Part shown: in pieces, positions 17,901-23,755 of the stretch
Position numbering within the stretch: position 1 is the first letter of the stretch
Layout: every line of letters starts with the position of its first letter
Origin: Cellulomonas sp. HZM
GTDB taxonomy: Bacteria; Actinomycetota; Actinomycetes; Actinomycetales; Cellulomonadaceae
Direction: 5' to 3'
Length of the DNA: 34,703 bases
NCBI RefSeq assembly: GCF_000708885.1
Contig: NZ_JEOE01000026.1
Span: 1 to 34,703 of the forward strand
Translations under genes and position numbers: made by a program
Notes under the pieces: generated by a model
What the model saw: the letters and a program-made list of their open reading frames with translations, nothing else
What the model was told of the DNA's origin: nothing
The model's database searches: none

Positions 17901-19521
17901 CCGCAACACCGCGGAGATCACCAACACCTTCGACGTCGGCGAGCTCGACCTGCACAAGGTGGTCACGGGCGCCGGCGCTGAACGCTACGGCGCCGGACCG
18001 TTCGCGCTGCGCGTCACCTGCACGTTCGACGACGACGGGGACGGCCCGAACCGGCCGAGGGTGGTCTACGACAGCCCGGTGGTGCTGGGCGGCGCCGGTC
18101 CGCTCGACGCCGAGATCGCCCGGTTGCCCGTCGGTGCGGTGTGCCGCGTGACCGAGCCCGACGACGGCGGCGCGACCGCGACGACGATCACCCCCTCTCG
18201 TGTCGTCATCGGGGACGGCGACGAGCCGGTCGCCGTGACGGTGACCAACCGCTTCGACGTCGGGCGGATCGCGGTCGACAAGGAGGTGACGGGCGACGGC
18301 GCCGACGACTTCGGCTCCGGACCGTTCCAGGTGCGGCTCGCGTGCACGTACGACGGCGAGAGGATCGGCATCCCGGGCGGCGCGACGCGGACCCTCGTGC
18401 CCGGCGACCAGGTGGTCTACGACGACCTGCCCGTTGGAGCCACGTGCACCGTGAGCGAGTCGCAGGACGGCGGTGCGTCGTCGACGAGCATCTCGGTCAA
18501 GACGCCGGGACACCGTCCGGTGGTCACCGAGGGGACGTCGGCGGGCGTCGTCGTCCCGAGGAACGTCGCCGGGCACGAGACGACCGCGTCGGTGGTCGTC
18601 ACGAACACGTTCGACGAGGGCGCGATCCGGGTCGACAAGGTCGTCTCCGGCGACGGCGCCGACCTGTACGGCTCGGGGCCGTTCGAGGTGCGCCTGGCGT
18701 GCACGTTCGAGCGCACGGACGTCGACATCCCGGGTGGAGCGACACGTGAGCTCACGCCGGGCACACCCGTGCTCTACGGGGGCCTGCCGAGCGGTGCCGA
18801 GTGCACCGTGACGGAGCCGACGACGGGCGGAGCGACCTCGACGACGGTCTCGTCGACCGACGGCGGCGAGCCCGGCGCGGTCGTCGTGCCCAGCTCCGGC
18901 TCGATCGACGTGACGGTCACCAACCGCTTCGATGTCGGGTCGATCAAGGTGTTCAAGACGCTGTCCGGATCCGGCGCCGCCGACCACGTCGACGGCATCT
19001 ACACCGTGAGCCTCGCGTGCACGCAGGACGTCGACGGCGCCACCGAGCCCGTCACGATCCCCGGTGGTGCGACCCGCGTGCTCTCGGCCGCCGGCGACTG
19101 GACCGCGACGTACGAGGACCTCCCGCAGGGAGCCGAGTGCGTGCTCACGGAGACCGACACGCGCGACGCCGACAGCGTGCAGATCGTCGTCGACGGCGAG
19201 AGCACGGTGACCAACCCCGACGACGTGACGCCCGCTTCCTCGTCGTTCGCCGTCCCGACGGGCGACGACGCATGCACGCCGGTCAACGTGGTCAACACGT
19301 GGTCGGGCGTGTCAGGTGCAGGTACCGGCGCCGCGGGTGCCGTCCGTTCGGCGCTCGACCCGTCGACGCTGCCCGACTCGTGCGCCGACAACGGCGGTGG
19401 CCCGGCCCCGGGCGTGCTGCCGCGCACCGGTGCGGACGTCGCCGGGTTCCTCGGCTGGACCGCGTTCCTGATGCTGGGCGGAGCGGCGCTGGTCATGACC
19501 CGGCGGCGCCGGGTGGGGTGA
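11932..19521 (+). CDS. Giant LPXTG-anchored surface protein with DUF11-like and DUF5979-type modules
   Basis: A 2529-residue wall-anchored protein. I chose GTG 11932 because GGAGGG lies 8 nt upstream and a clean signal peptide follows (Arg-rich n-region, hydrophobic core, cleavage near APASA at ~48); the upstream ATG frame only adds basic residues. About nine N-terminal beta-sandwich modules each begin with a short K-S-[IF]-x-P-like motif (TTKSIDP, AHKSFDP, TTKSIAP, ESKSFGP) and contain T-N-x-x-N strands typical of DUF11-like domains. Six DUF5979-type modules follow, with Lys at ~1779, 1882, 2009, 2117, 2236 and 2342; each has two Cys, a T-E after the second Cys and a terminal N-x-[FY]-D or similar. 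The C-terminus is a sorting signal: LPRTG at ~2496-2500, a hydrophobic helix and RRRR. No sortase or pilin gene lies nearby. An adhesin or surface-fibre role is the best inference. Confidence 0.93.
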   Translation: MAARESSGRTARHPVRARGRGVRWVSALAAAVLLAGPLALVSAAPASAASWGIQKLETSTGPYEPGDNVTWTIQISCSDPNANPCTNATITDPLPDGLDLISADIQSPQGGTIDVDTDSDTVTANWPSIPNGSQAEIVVTAQVDPDLPYSQDGVPITNTATVTGDNTPDNSASDTVTPVVPLVLDSDTTKSIDPPGAIASPGTAATITLGSTNTSNDPVDTLVIQDPVDPTADPNPFTLLGYTGTGTIVYPPNADTVTEEYWDGDSWEPLDDSVDPADVQGVRYTFSGDIQPGATASVPVQVEQTDAVTTLTDPTTVTNDASSHVTHGDDESDPVTADDTYVITPPNNSVTAHKSFDPSTVSAGGSTKVTIGATNDGDPTTSMSITEPAAGTDSPFEGDDPLTFTGFGPTGDGTGVQWPADADAASVTFTCADGSTPTREATAPNTLPNPPAGCVVVGFTVEFTGDIVTGADASIPFMATTDPDQTERDVEHPNEISAHIPNADDTDDATLTTLTDRLATDTTKSIAPSTIPALPGQTVVVQLPTELLPFGPDGSTTNANDVVVQDPTDPANPGSFWDDFDATSVRSTDVPPGSTLTISYWDGTQWVTDPDCGTFSNPSTTSVNCDLPPDAQGVQFHYHSDAGFPPGTSFQPNFVATYDGPQDADDPLTNCGASTAESSTVDPTEPAEGCDTIDPFPVPTNPGDLDFIDKTFLAPDGQSGRPYTVRARTQDPITAQITWSTNGFEGVDPMIISDTADPVAASSPAIANSFYDAFDLTRVEPIDSSVDPKMQYDAITGVELYIGGAWVDAEADPCSVAAPCDGSFPGYTLSPDERAAATSVRLRYTESPSRAEFPSDPTVPAQGSGVARSTQADGRHLRLDFELRDERRSDGEPALGSTKGTVYNRGDDNPGLVNDTARGTATFQGVDRTDTDDDDVLIIDQPVNVGITKEWTGGPLSVPPEGTPASAYPSTHAILTATNNSVARVDELRIVDPSSPPGAVDPVTAIGTPPFDVFDLTHIDITPPAGAETTTVVLTELGGATRTFDEAGAEGLSADDLTSVVAVDVRFDGRIDSTASGVVDLTLRLREFDRYTRDRVMVDQSPVPNSAGAEVTDPGGTSADKPQAWDDADMELRDAHISMVESKSFGPATIVEPGSDTETNPTSTLTITGQPTGPSRAVSMTLTDVDGSFWNQYDLVGFDSSALTAPIDRVQVDAYTGGTYDEATDTFTGGTWTDGTPGTTFALPGTVQASAVVGLRFTFTRDDGAIWENPANPVQPVNLEVQVRDTLRSDPGTPVPSDLSTNDPAPGEDAPGVATNDVTATVTGADLVVNPDDPTGPLVQVSSDADATGTIRYEHTNNAVKIVKDFNGTVTGGTAAPGSVVAMNIAVTNTGNRPIYDPVVTDPMPSDPDGPELRLADGVAEPYTYALDGAAPTPSNGPAMPTDPDDVTVDSSGNLSSLEFTFPPGTVLEVGQTYTITVMVQFRVGLESSTKVRNTAAVTGDRPWDGCISRLNDDNGACEADADITPLPAAVIAQTKSVKATDDDQLGVIVDPAAADQSVTCTPDADGFYSYPCTPVIEPGHDETWRVNVENVGNLPMSKLVLYDRLPIPGDTGSYDNGTDKEPRGSQWRPVPDVSHPPELVNAPPGTTVTFFYTTVQDYCMDDIEHPVDEPVCPTGDPDTGWKQMTGGEDEAVYRSIVALKIVLTFPDDSPFRPAQKLSVEGMTATPAVVPAAGDHSIAWNSAAVNGVAITDNGPRNLLPTEGTKVGVATASGPLEVTKEVIGDGKQYAPAQFHLDVVCTSAVGTFLETKLPPIPITVTPGTPVTVPNIPYGSECTIAEATPPNGQTQLIVGTVTIDSEDPDAPTKITAVNRYDLASLVISKSVISDATDENGDPDEFGPFQVHVDCTFLGNPVYADGYGPDDPMDLTIEDGGEITLTGLPVGAECEVTETATGNATDIDVTVQEGARPPVHVDGTSAGLTLVGDLDGGPRNTAEITNTFDVGELDLHKVVTGAGAERYGAGPFALRVTCTFDDDGDGPNRPRVVYDSPVVLGGAGPLDAEIARLPVGAVCRVTEPDDGGATATTITPSRVVIGDGDEPVAVTVTNRFDVGRIAVDKEVTGDGADDFGSGPFQVRLACTYDGERIGIPGGATRTLVPGDQVVYDDLPVGATCTVSESQDGGASSTSISVKTPGHRPVVTEGTSAGVVVPRNVAGHETTASVVVTNTFDEGAIRVDKVVSGDGADLYGSGPFEVRLACTFERTDVDIPGGATRELTPGTPVLYGGLPSGAECTVTEPTTGGATSTTVSSTDGGEPGAVVVPSSGSIDVTVTNRFDVGSIKVFKTLSGSGAADHVDGIYTVSLACTQDVDGATEPVTIPGGATRVLSAAGDWTATYEDLPQGAECVLTETDTRDADSVQIVVDGESTVTNPDDVTPASSSFAVPTGDDACTPVNVVNTWSGVSGAGTGAAGAVRSALDPSTLPDSCADNGGGPAPGVLPRTGADVAGFLGWTAFLMLGGAALVMTRRRRVG
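17251..19300 (+). repeat. Six DUF5979-type modules within the surface protein
   Basis: Six homologous modules of about 103-127 residues run in tandem. Alignment by eye gives the shared order K-x-V/[ILV], G-[PD]-F-x-[VL]-x-[LV]-x-C-T, [LI]-P-x-G-A-x-C-x-[VI]-[TAS]-E, and a closing [VI]-x-N-x-[FYW]. Modules 3, 4 and 5 are closest to one another (GDGADxxGSGPF in 4 and 5), suggesting recent duplication. Nucleotide identity is diverged enough that they are not exact DNA repeats. Confidence 0.8.
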
Positions 19522-19540
19522 CGGCGCCGGGCGGGGTGAC
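19505..19540 (+). repeat. Tandem 18-bp duplication over the stop codon
   Basis: GGCGCCGGGTGGGGTGAC (19505-19522) is repeated at 19523-19540 with one mismatch. The first copy contains the TGA stop of the surface-protein gene. It looks like a small replication-slippage duplication with no visible function. Confidence 0.7.
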
Positions 19541-19551
19541 GGGAGTCGACG

Positions 19552-19577
19552 TGCGGGCCGCAGGACCTGATCCCGCA
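19552..19577. terminator. Weak hairpin between convergent genes
   Basis: TGCGGG (19552-19557) can pair with CCCGCA (19572-19577) across a 14-nt loop between the surface-protein stop and the stop of the HdeD-like gene. No T tract. Modest candidate for a shared terminator. Confidence 0.3.
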
Positions 19578-19587
19578 GCGCCGTGGT

Positions 19588-20223
19588 TCAGTCCTTGGTG
19601 AGCGGGTCGACGCCGTCGGCCATCGGCTGGGCGGCAGCGGGCTTCTCGGGCCGGCTCGTCGGGAGCGGGGGCGTCGTCTCGGCGGTGGCGGGTGCGGCGA
19701 CGAGGCGGCCCAGCGCGACGAGCGTGATGCCCTCGACCAGCAGCTGCACGCCGAGCAGCACGCCGAGCAGCGTGAGCGTCGCGGCGCCCGGGTTGATCAG
19801 CACGTACCCGCCGAGCAGGACGCCCGCGACGCCGCTGACCGCGAGCAGCACGCGGTTGCCGGGCACGGAGAACGCGGCGACGAGCCGCGCGATGCCGCCC
19901 GTGAGGAACAGCGCACCGGCCATGACGGTGAGCGCGACCGCACCCAGCAGGGGATTGCGCAGCACGAAGATGCCGAACACCAGCAGGATCGCGCCGCCGA
20001 TCGCGGCCCACAGGGCACCGCCCGCGCGGATCTTGGTGATCGCGGAGACCAGCAGCACGATGCCGCCGATGAGCGCGGTCCACGCGAGCACGTAGACCGA
20101 CACGACGGTGGCGACGACGACGTCGCCCAGGACGATGAACCCGCCGACCAGCAGCAGGATGCCGAGGATCACGTCCCAGCCGCTGCGGCTGCGGACGAGG
20201 GTGGTGGCGCTCTGTGCGGACAT
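19588..20223 (-). CDS. HdeD/DUF308-family integral membrane protein
   Basis: A 211-residue membrane protein starting at ATG 20221-20223 with AGGAGG 5 nt upstream. Six hydrophobic helices are visible between residues ~17 and ~180 (for example ILGILLLVGGFIVLG, LIGGIVLLVSAIT, AIGGAILLVFGIFVL). Small-residue GG/GI motifs and short loops give the DUF308 two-helix repeat pattern of HdeD-like proteins. The cytoplasmic C-terminal ~35 residues are a Thr/Pro/Ala tail. HdeD was named for acid-stress linkage in enterics; the role in actinobacteria is not established, so I give only the family. It is divergent from the NYN-domain gene across 162 nt in which I see no clear promoter hexamers. Confidence 0.88.
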   Translation of the reverse strand: MSAQSATTLVRSRSGWDVILGILLLVGGFIVLGDVVVATVVSVYVLAWTALIGGIVLLVSAITKIRAGGALWAAIGGAILLVFGIFVLRNPLLGAVALTVMAGALFLTGGIARLVAAFSVPGNRVLLAVSGVAGVLLGGYVLINPGAATLTLLGVLLGVQLLVEGITLVALGRLVAAPATAETTPPLPTSRPEKPAAAQPMADGVDPLTKD

Positions 20224-20385
20224 CGGTCCTCCTGGGGCTCGCGCGACGCCTGCGACGTGACCTCGCCGGCCCGGCCAACGTAGCGCCGCGCCGGGGCTCG
20301 TGCGCGAGGGCGCTCCGGCCCGTGCCGGCCGCGGCCGTGCCCGGGTCGTCGGGCCCGTGTCGTACGCGGGTGCCAGGATGACGCC

Positions 20386-21444
20386 ATGGCCGATCCCAGC
20401 GACGCGAAGGTCGCCGTCTACGTCGACTTCGACAACATCGTCATCTCCCGCTACGACCAGGTCTTCGGGCGCGGGTCGTGGGGCAAGGACCGCGCGCGCG
20501 TGCACGGGAAGGGCGACACCGACGAGGTGGGGCGCAAGCTCGCGCAGGCGGCGGTCGACGTCGACGCGATCCTCGACTACGCGTCGTCGTTCGGCACGTT
20601 CGCGGTGACGCGCGCGTACGCCGACTGGTCGTCGCCGGCCAACGCGGCCTATCAGCGTCAGCTCGTCGACCGGGCCGTCGACCTCACGCAGCTCTTCTCG
20701 GTGACCGCGGGCATGAAGAACGGTGCCGACATCCGGCTCTCGGTGGACGTGGTGGAGGACCTCTTCCGGCTCGACGACGTCACGCACGTGGTGATCGTCG
20801 CGGGCGACTCGGACTACATCGCGCTCGCGCAGCGCGCCCGCAGGCTCGGGCGGTACGTCGTGGGGATCGGCGTCGCGGGGGCGACGAGCCGCGCGCTCAT
20901 GGCCGCGTGCGACGAGTTCGCGGACTACGACGACGTGCTCGAGCAGCACGGACCCGACGACGTGGCCGACGACGAGGACGACGTGCCCGTCGTGGCGCCC
21001 GCGAAGACCTCGGGACGCGGCAGGGCCGCCGACGGGAAGGCCCAGGAGAAGCTCGACGACGCGCCCGCAGGCACGACGCCGACGAGGGGTGAGAACGCGG
21101 CACCGGCCGACGAGGGCACCCCGGCGAAGCGGTCGCGCAAGGAGCAGGCCAAGCAGGAGCCGGCTCCGGTGGTGGCGTCAGGCCCGTCGAAGGGCGCGCA
21201 GCGCGCCGCGACCCAGCTGCTCATGCGCGCGATGCGCCTGGTGCACGCCAAGCACCCCGACGACCCGTGGGTGTCCTACGGCGAGGTGAAGAACCAGATG
21301 CTGCGCATGGACCCCGCGTTCACGGAGAAGCCGCTCGGTTTCGCGTCGTTCACCGACTTCGTCGCGGCACGCCACAGCCAGGTAGAGATCGGCAAGGCCC
21401 AGGCGAACGGGCAGGCGCGTATCCGGCTGCGGCCCGGCAACTGA
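20386..21444 (+). CDS. NYN-domain (PIN-like) RNase-type protein with C-terminal OST-HTH/LOTUS domain
   Basis: A 352-residue two-domain protein. Residues ~8-190 form a NYN/LabA-like PIN-fold domain: VAVYVDFDNIV (Asp14, Asp16), KNGADIRLSVD (Asp115, Asp121) and VVIVAGDSDYIALAQRAR (Asp141, Asp143), the full set of acidic metal-binding residues expected for a Mg-dependent endoribonuclease. A charged low-complexity linker (~200-275) leads to an OST-HTH/LOTUS-type winged helix (~275-350: AATQLLMRAMRLV, then VSYGEVKNQMLRMDPAFTEKPLGF in pieces and SFTDFVAAR), a presumed RNA-binding module. AGGA lies upstream of ATG 20386. The gene stands alone. Its RNA target is unknown; the domain pairing is found across bacteria and in eukaryotic MARF1/LOTUS proteins. 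Confidence 0.92.
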   Translation: MADPSDAKVAVYVDFDNIVISRYDQVFGRGSWGKDRARVHGKGDTDEVGRKLAQAAVDVDAILDYASSFGTFAVTRAYADWSSPANAAYQRQLVDRAVDLTQLFSVTAGMKNGADIRLSVDVVEDLFRLDDVTHVVIVAGDSDYIALAQRARRLGRYVVGIGVAGATSRALMAACDEFADYDDVLEQHGPDDVADDEDDVPVVAPAKTSGRGRAADGKAQEKLDDAPAGTTPTRGENAAPADEGTPAKRSRKEQAKQEPAPVVASGPSKGAQRAATQLLMRAMRLVHAKHPDDPWVSYGEVKNQMLRMDPAFTEKPLGFASFTDFVAARHSQVEIGKAQANGQARIRLRPGN

Positions 21445-21448
21445 CGAC

Positions 21449-21463
21449 GGCCCGATCGGGGCC
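21449..21463 (+). terminator. Short hairpin after the NYN gene
   Basis: GGCCC-GATCG-GGGCC, five base pairs, begins 5 nt after the TGA of the NYN gene. It lies just before the stronger inverted repeat at 21484-21508 and probably acts with it. Confidence 0.4.
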
Positions 21464-21483
21464 GGGGTGCGGCGCAGCCGTCG

Positions 21484-21508
21484 CCCGGCCGGCGCTCAGC
21501 CGGCCGGG
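21484..21508. terminator. Perfect 10-bp inverted repeat between convergent genes
   Basis: CCCGGCCGGC-GCTCA-GCCGGCCGGG is a flawless 10-bp stem with a 5-nt loop. The loop contains the stop codon of the minus-strand flavoprotein gene (21496-21498). No T tract on either side. The very stable stem between two converging genes suggests a bidirectional, T-less terminator or an RNA 3'-end stabiliser. Confidence 0.6.
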
Positions 21509-22101
21509 TACGGGTTCGCCTGCAGCAGTCGCGCGAGGTGGGCGGCGTGCCGTGCGACCGTCGCCGTGGTCCCGGCGGTCGCCTCGGGCGTCTCGTCGAG
21601 GTCCTGGTAGTCGGTGGACCCCATGGCCTCGCCCACCCAGTAGGTGACGCCGGCGGCAGGGATCGTGAACCCGACGTCGTCGAGCGCCTGGAAGAGCTCG
21701 GCGCTGGTGTGGTGCGCGCCGTCCTCGTTGCCGACCACCGCGACGACCGCGACCTTGCCGTACGTGAGCAGCCGCCCCTCGTGGTCGGTCTCGGACAGCT
21801 CGGCGTCGAGGCGCTCGAGCGCGCGCTTGGTCACCGACGACGGCTGCCCCATCCAGATGGGGGTCGCGAGCACCAGGATGTCGGCGGCCAGCACCTTCGC
21901 GCGGATCGCGGGCCACGCGTCGCCGTCGCCCATGTCCACCTGGACCCCCGGCCGGACGTCGTGGTCGACGAGGCGCACCACCTCACCGGTGACGTCGTGC
22001 TCCGCGAGGGCGTCGAGCACCTGCCGGCCGAGCAGCTCGCTGCTGGACCGTGCGGGGGAGGGCGTGAGGGTTCCGACGAGGACGAGTGCGCTGAGGGCCA
22101 T
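21496..22101 (-). CDS. NADPH-dependent FMN reductase-like / flavodoxin-fold protein
   Basis: A 201-residue flavodoxin-fold protein from ATG 22099-22101 with GAGG upstream. The phosphate-binding segment is ALVLVGTLTPSPARSSSE near the N-terminus. The second FMN contact is 'ADILVLATPIWMGQPSSVTKRALERLD' in pieces (residues ~80-105), the hallmark of NADPH-dependent FMN reductases/iron-sulfur flavoprotein-like enzymes. GKVAVVAVVGNEDGAHH provides the third loop. It would reduce flavin or quinone using NAD(P)H in the cytoplasm. It is convergent with the NYN gene and divergent from the flavin electron-transfer operon. A functional link to that operon through flavin redox chemistry is possible but not shown. 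Confidence 0.88.
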   Translation of the reverse strand: MALSALVLVGTLTPSPARSSSELLGRQVLDALAEHDVTGEVVRLVDHDVRPGVQVDMGDGDAWPAIRAKVLAADILVLATPIWMGQPSSVTKRALERLDAELSETDHEGRLLTYGKVAVVAVVGNEDGAHHTSAELFQALDDVGFTIPAAGVTYWVGEAMGSTDYQDLDETPEATAGTTATVARHAAHLARLLQANPYPAG

Positions 22102-22159
22102 CGGTCCAGCCTCACCCCAGGCGCCGGGTCGTGCGACCCGGGGCACGGGCGCCGACGAG

Positions 22160-22182
22160 CCCTGCCCACGATGTGGGCAGGG
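22160..22182. promoter_or_regulatory. 9-bp hairpin in flavoprotein/ferric-reductase intergenic region
   Basis: CCCTGCCCA (22160-22168) and TGGGCAGGG (22174-22182) pair perfectly around the loop CGATG, with no T run. It lies in the 268-nt gap upstream of the electron-transfer operon and about 60 nt from the start of the divergent flavoprotein gene. It could be an operator dyad or an early terminator. Confidence 0.4.
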
Positions 22183-22214
22183 AGTGGGAGGAACCGGACG
22201 TGCTGGCCTACGCT

Positions 22215-22232
22215 CGGGAAAGCGCTCTCCCG
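22215..22232. promoter_or_regulatory. LacI/CelR-type operator upstream of the flavin electron-transfer operon
   Basis: CGGGAAAGCGCTCTCCCG is an 18-bp near-perfect palindrome (one mismatched pair) with the central AGCGCT. LacI-family operators share a central CG dyad, and the CelR site of Thermobifida fusca (TGGGAGCGCTCCCA) has the same GGGA-AGCGCT-TCCC logic. A possible -10 (TACGCT, 22209-22214) abuts it, so binding would block initiation. The remainder of the gap up to ATG 22370 shows nothing else. Confidence 0.55.
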
Positions 22233-22369
22233 GACCGTGAGCAACCAGTGCGGACCGGGGCCGGACACCGACGTCCGGACCGACGCCGCCGCGGCCCCGG
22301 CATCACGGTGACGCACCGCCGCCCGGCACCGGAGGCCCACGCCGACGGGCCGCCGTCCCGGAGCACCGC

Positions 22370-23755
22370 ATGAGCCCCGCCCTCCCGGCCGACGAACGCG
22401 CGCCGCGCACGTCGCTGCGCCCCGCGCGCCCCGCGCGTCCGGTCGTGCGCGACACGGGCTCGTGGCTGCTGCGCGCGGCGATCCTCGCCGGGTGCGGCCT
22501 GCTCGCCTGGTTCTGGTGGGCGGGCACGTCGCCCGCTGCGGGCGGCACCCCGGGCCGGGCGCTCATCGCGGTGGGCGAGCTCGTCGGGCTGCTCGGGTCG
22601 TTCCTGGTGTGCGTGCTGCTGCTGCTCGTCGCGCGCGTGCCGTGGGTCGAGCGTGCGGTCGGCATGGACCGCCTCGTGCAGTGGCACCGCTCGCTGGGCA
22701 CGGCCGTGGTGCTGCTCGTGTGCACGCACGTGCTCGCGATGGTCGTCGGCGGGATGCTCGTCGACCGCACGACGCCGTGGAGCGAGCTCGGCACGCTGCT
22801 CGCGACGACGCCCGACCTGCTCGTCGCGCTCGTCGGCACCGGCCTGTTCCTGCTCGTCGGCACCACGAGCGCCCGCCTGCTGCGCAGCCGCCTGCCCTAC
22901 GAGTGGTGGTTCGGGCTGCACCTGACGGTGTACGTGGGCATCTACCTCGCGTTCTGGCACCAGATCGCGGGCGGGACGCACCTCGCGGGGACCACCGTCG
23001 CGCGCGCGGCGTGGACGGCTCTCTACCTCGCGACCGCGGCTGCGATCCTCGGCTGGCGCGTGGTCGCGCCGCTCGTGCGGCACGCGCGCGCGGGCTGGCG
23101 GGTGGACGCGCTCGTGCCCGAGGCGGACGGCGTGACGAGCGTGTGGCTGCGCGGCCGGCACGACGAGGACGCGCGCGCCGGCCAGTTCTACCTCGTGCGG
23201 TTCCTCGCGCGCGGGCACCTCGGCACGGCGCACCCGTACTCGCTCTCGGCGCTCCCGGCGGGCGGGCGGCTGCGCTTCACGGTGGGCGAGCTCGGCGACC
23301 ACTCGTCGGCCGTGCGTCACCTGCGGCCGGGCACGCGCGTGGTGCTCGAGGGGCCGTTCGGCCGCTGCACCGCAGACCTCGCGCGGTCACGCCGCGTGCT
23401 GCTCGTCGCGGGCGGGGCCGGGATCGGGCCAGTGCGCGCGCTCGCGGAGGAGCTGGTCGCCACCGGGCGCGACGTCGTGGTGCTCCACCGCGCCCGCTCC
23501 GCCGGGCGGCTTGCGCTGGCGGCCGAGTTCCCCGTGCACGCGTCGCTGCGCTACGTGCCCGTCGCGGGACGCCGCTCCGAGCTGGGTCACGACCCGCTCA
23601 CGGCCGCGCGGATCGCGACGACGGTGCCGGACGTGCGCGAGCGGGACGTGTTCGTGTGCGGGCCGGAGGCGATGACCGACGCCGTCGTGCGGGCCGTTCG
23701 CCGCCTCGGAGTCCCCCGGTCGGCCGTGCACCACGAGGAGCTGAGCCTCGCATGA
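22370..23755 (+). CDS. Ferric-reductase-like membrane flavocytochrome with FAD/NAD(P) module
   Basis: A 461-residue protein. ATG 22370 has GGAG about 8 nt upstream. After a basic N-terminal tail, about six membrane helices (residues ~32-235) form a ferric-reductase-like domain with candidate haem-ligand histidines at ~106 (WHRSLG), 120 (CTHVLAM), 184 (GLHLTVY) and 197 (FWHQIAG). The cytoplasmic part is a ferredoxin-NADP reductase-like module: FAD motif HPYSLS at ~288-293, pyridine nucleotide loop AGGAGIGP at ~348-354 and the terminal CGPEAM at ~430-435. It should carry electrons from NAD(P)H through FAD and haem across the membrane. The next gene overlaps by 4 nt (ATGA), and its product is the likely extracytoplasmic electron acceptor. 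Confidence 0.93.
   Translation: MSPALPADERAPRTSLRPARPARPVVRDTGSWLLRAAILAGCGLLAWFWWAGTSPAAGGTPGRALIAVGELVGLLGSFLVCVLLLLVARVPWVERAVGMDRLVQWHRSLGTAVVLLVCTHVLAMVVGGMLVDRTTPWSELGTLLATTPDLLVALVGTGLFLLVGTTSARLLRSRLPYEWWFGLHLTVYVGIYLAFWHQIAGGTHLAGTTVARAAWTALYLATAAAILGWRVVAPLVRHARAGWRVDALVPEADGVTSVWLRGRHDEDARAGQFYLVRFLARGHLGTAHPYSLSALPAGGRLRFTVGELGDHSSAVRHLRPGTRVVLEGPFGRCTADLARSRRVLLVAGGAGIGPVRALAEELVATGRDVVVLHRARSAGRLALAAEFPVHASLRYVPVAGRRSELGHDPLTAARIATTVPDVRERDVFVCGPEAMTDAVVRAVRRLGVPRSAVHHEELSLA

Noticed and set aside
15232..18987. A 1251-codon minus-strand frame opposite the surface protein, rich in Arg, Val, His and Asp
   Set aside because: Antisense of the Thr/Asp/Val-rich repeat modules; composition follows directly from the sense codons.
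17251..19540. CRISPR-like or insertion-sequence repeats in the surface-protein region
   Set aside because: Repeats are diverged coding modules without regular spacers, and there is no transposase or terminal inverted repeat; the 18-bp tandem copy is a short slippage duplication.
22131..22373. An 80-residue plus-strand frame ending at the ferric-reductase-like start
   Set aside because: No RBS, Arg/Pro-rich, crosses the hairpin and the LacI-like operator; more likely non-coding control DNA.
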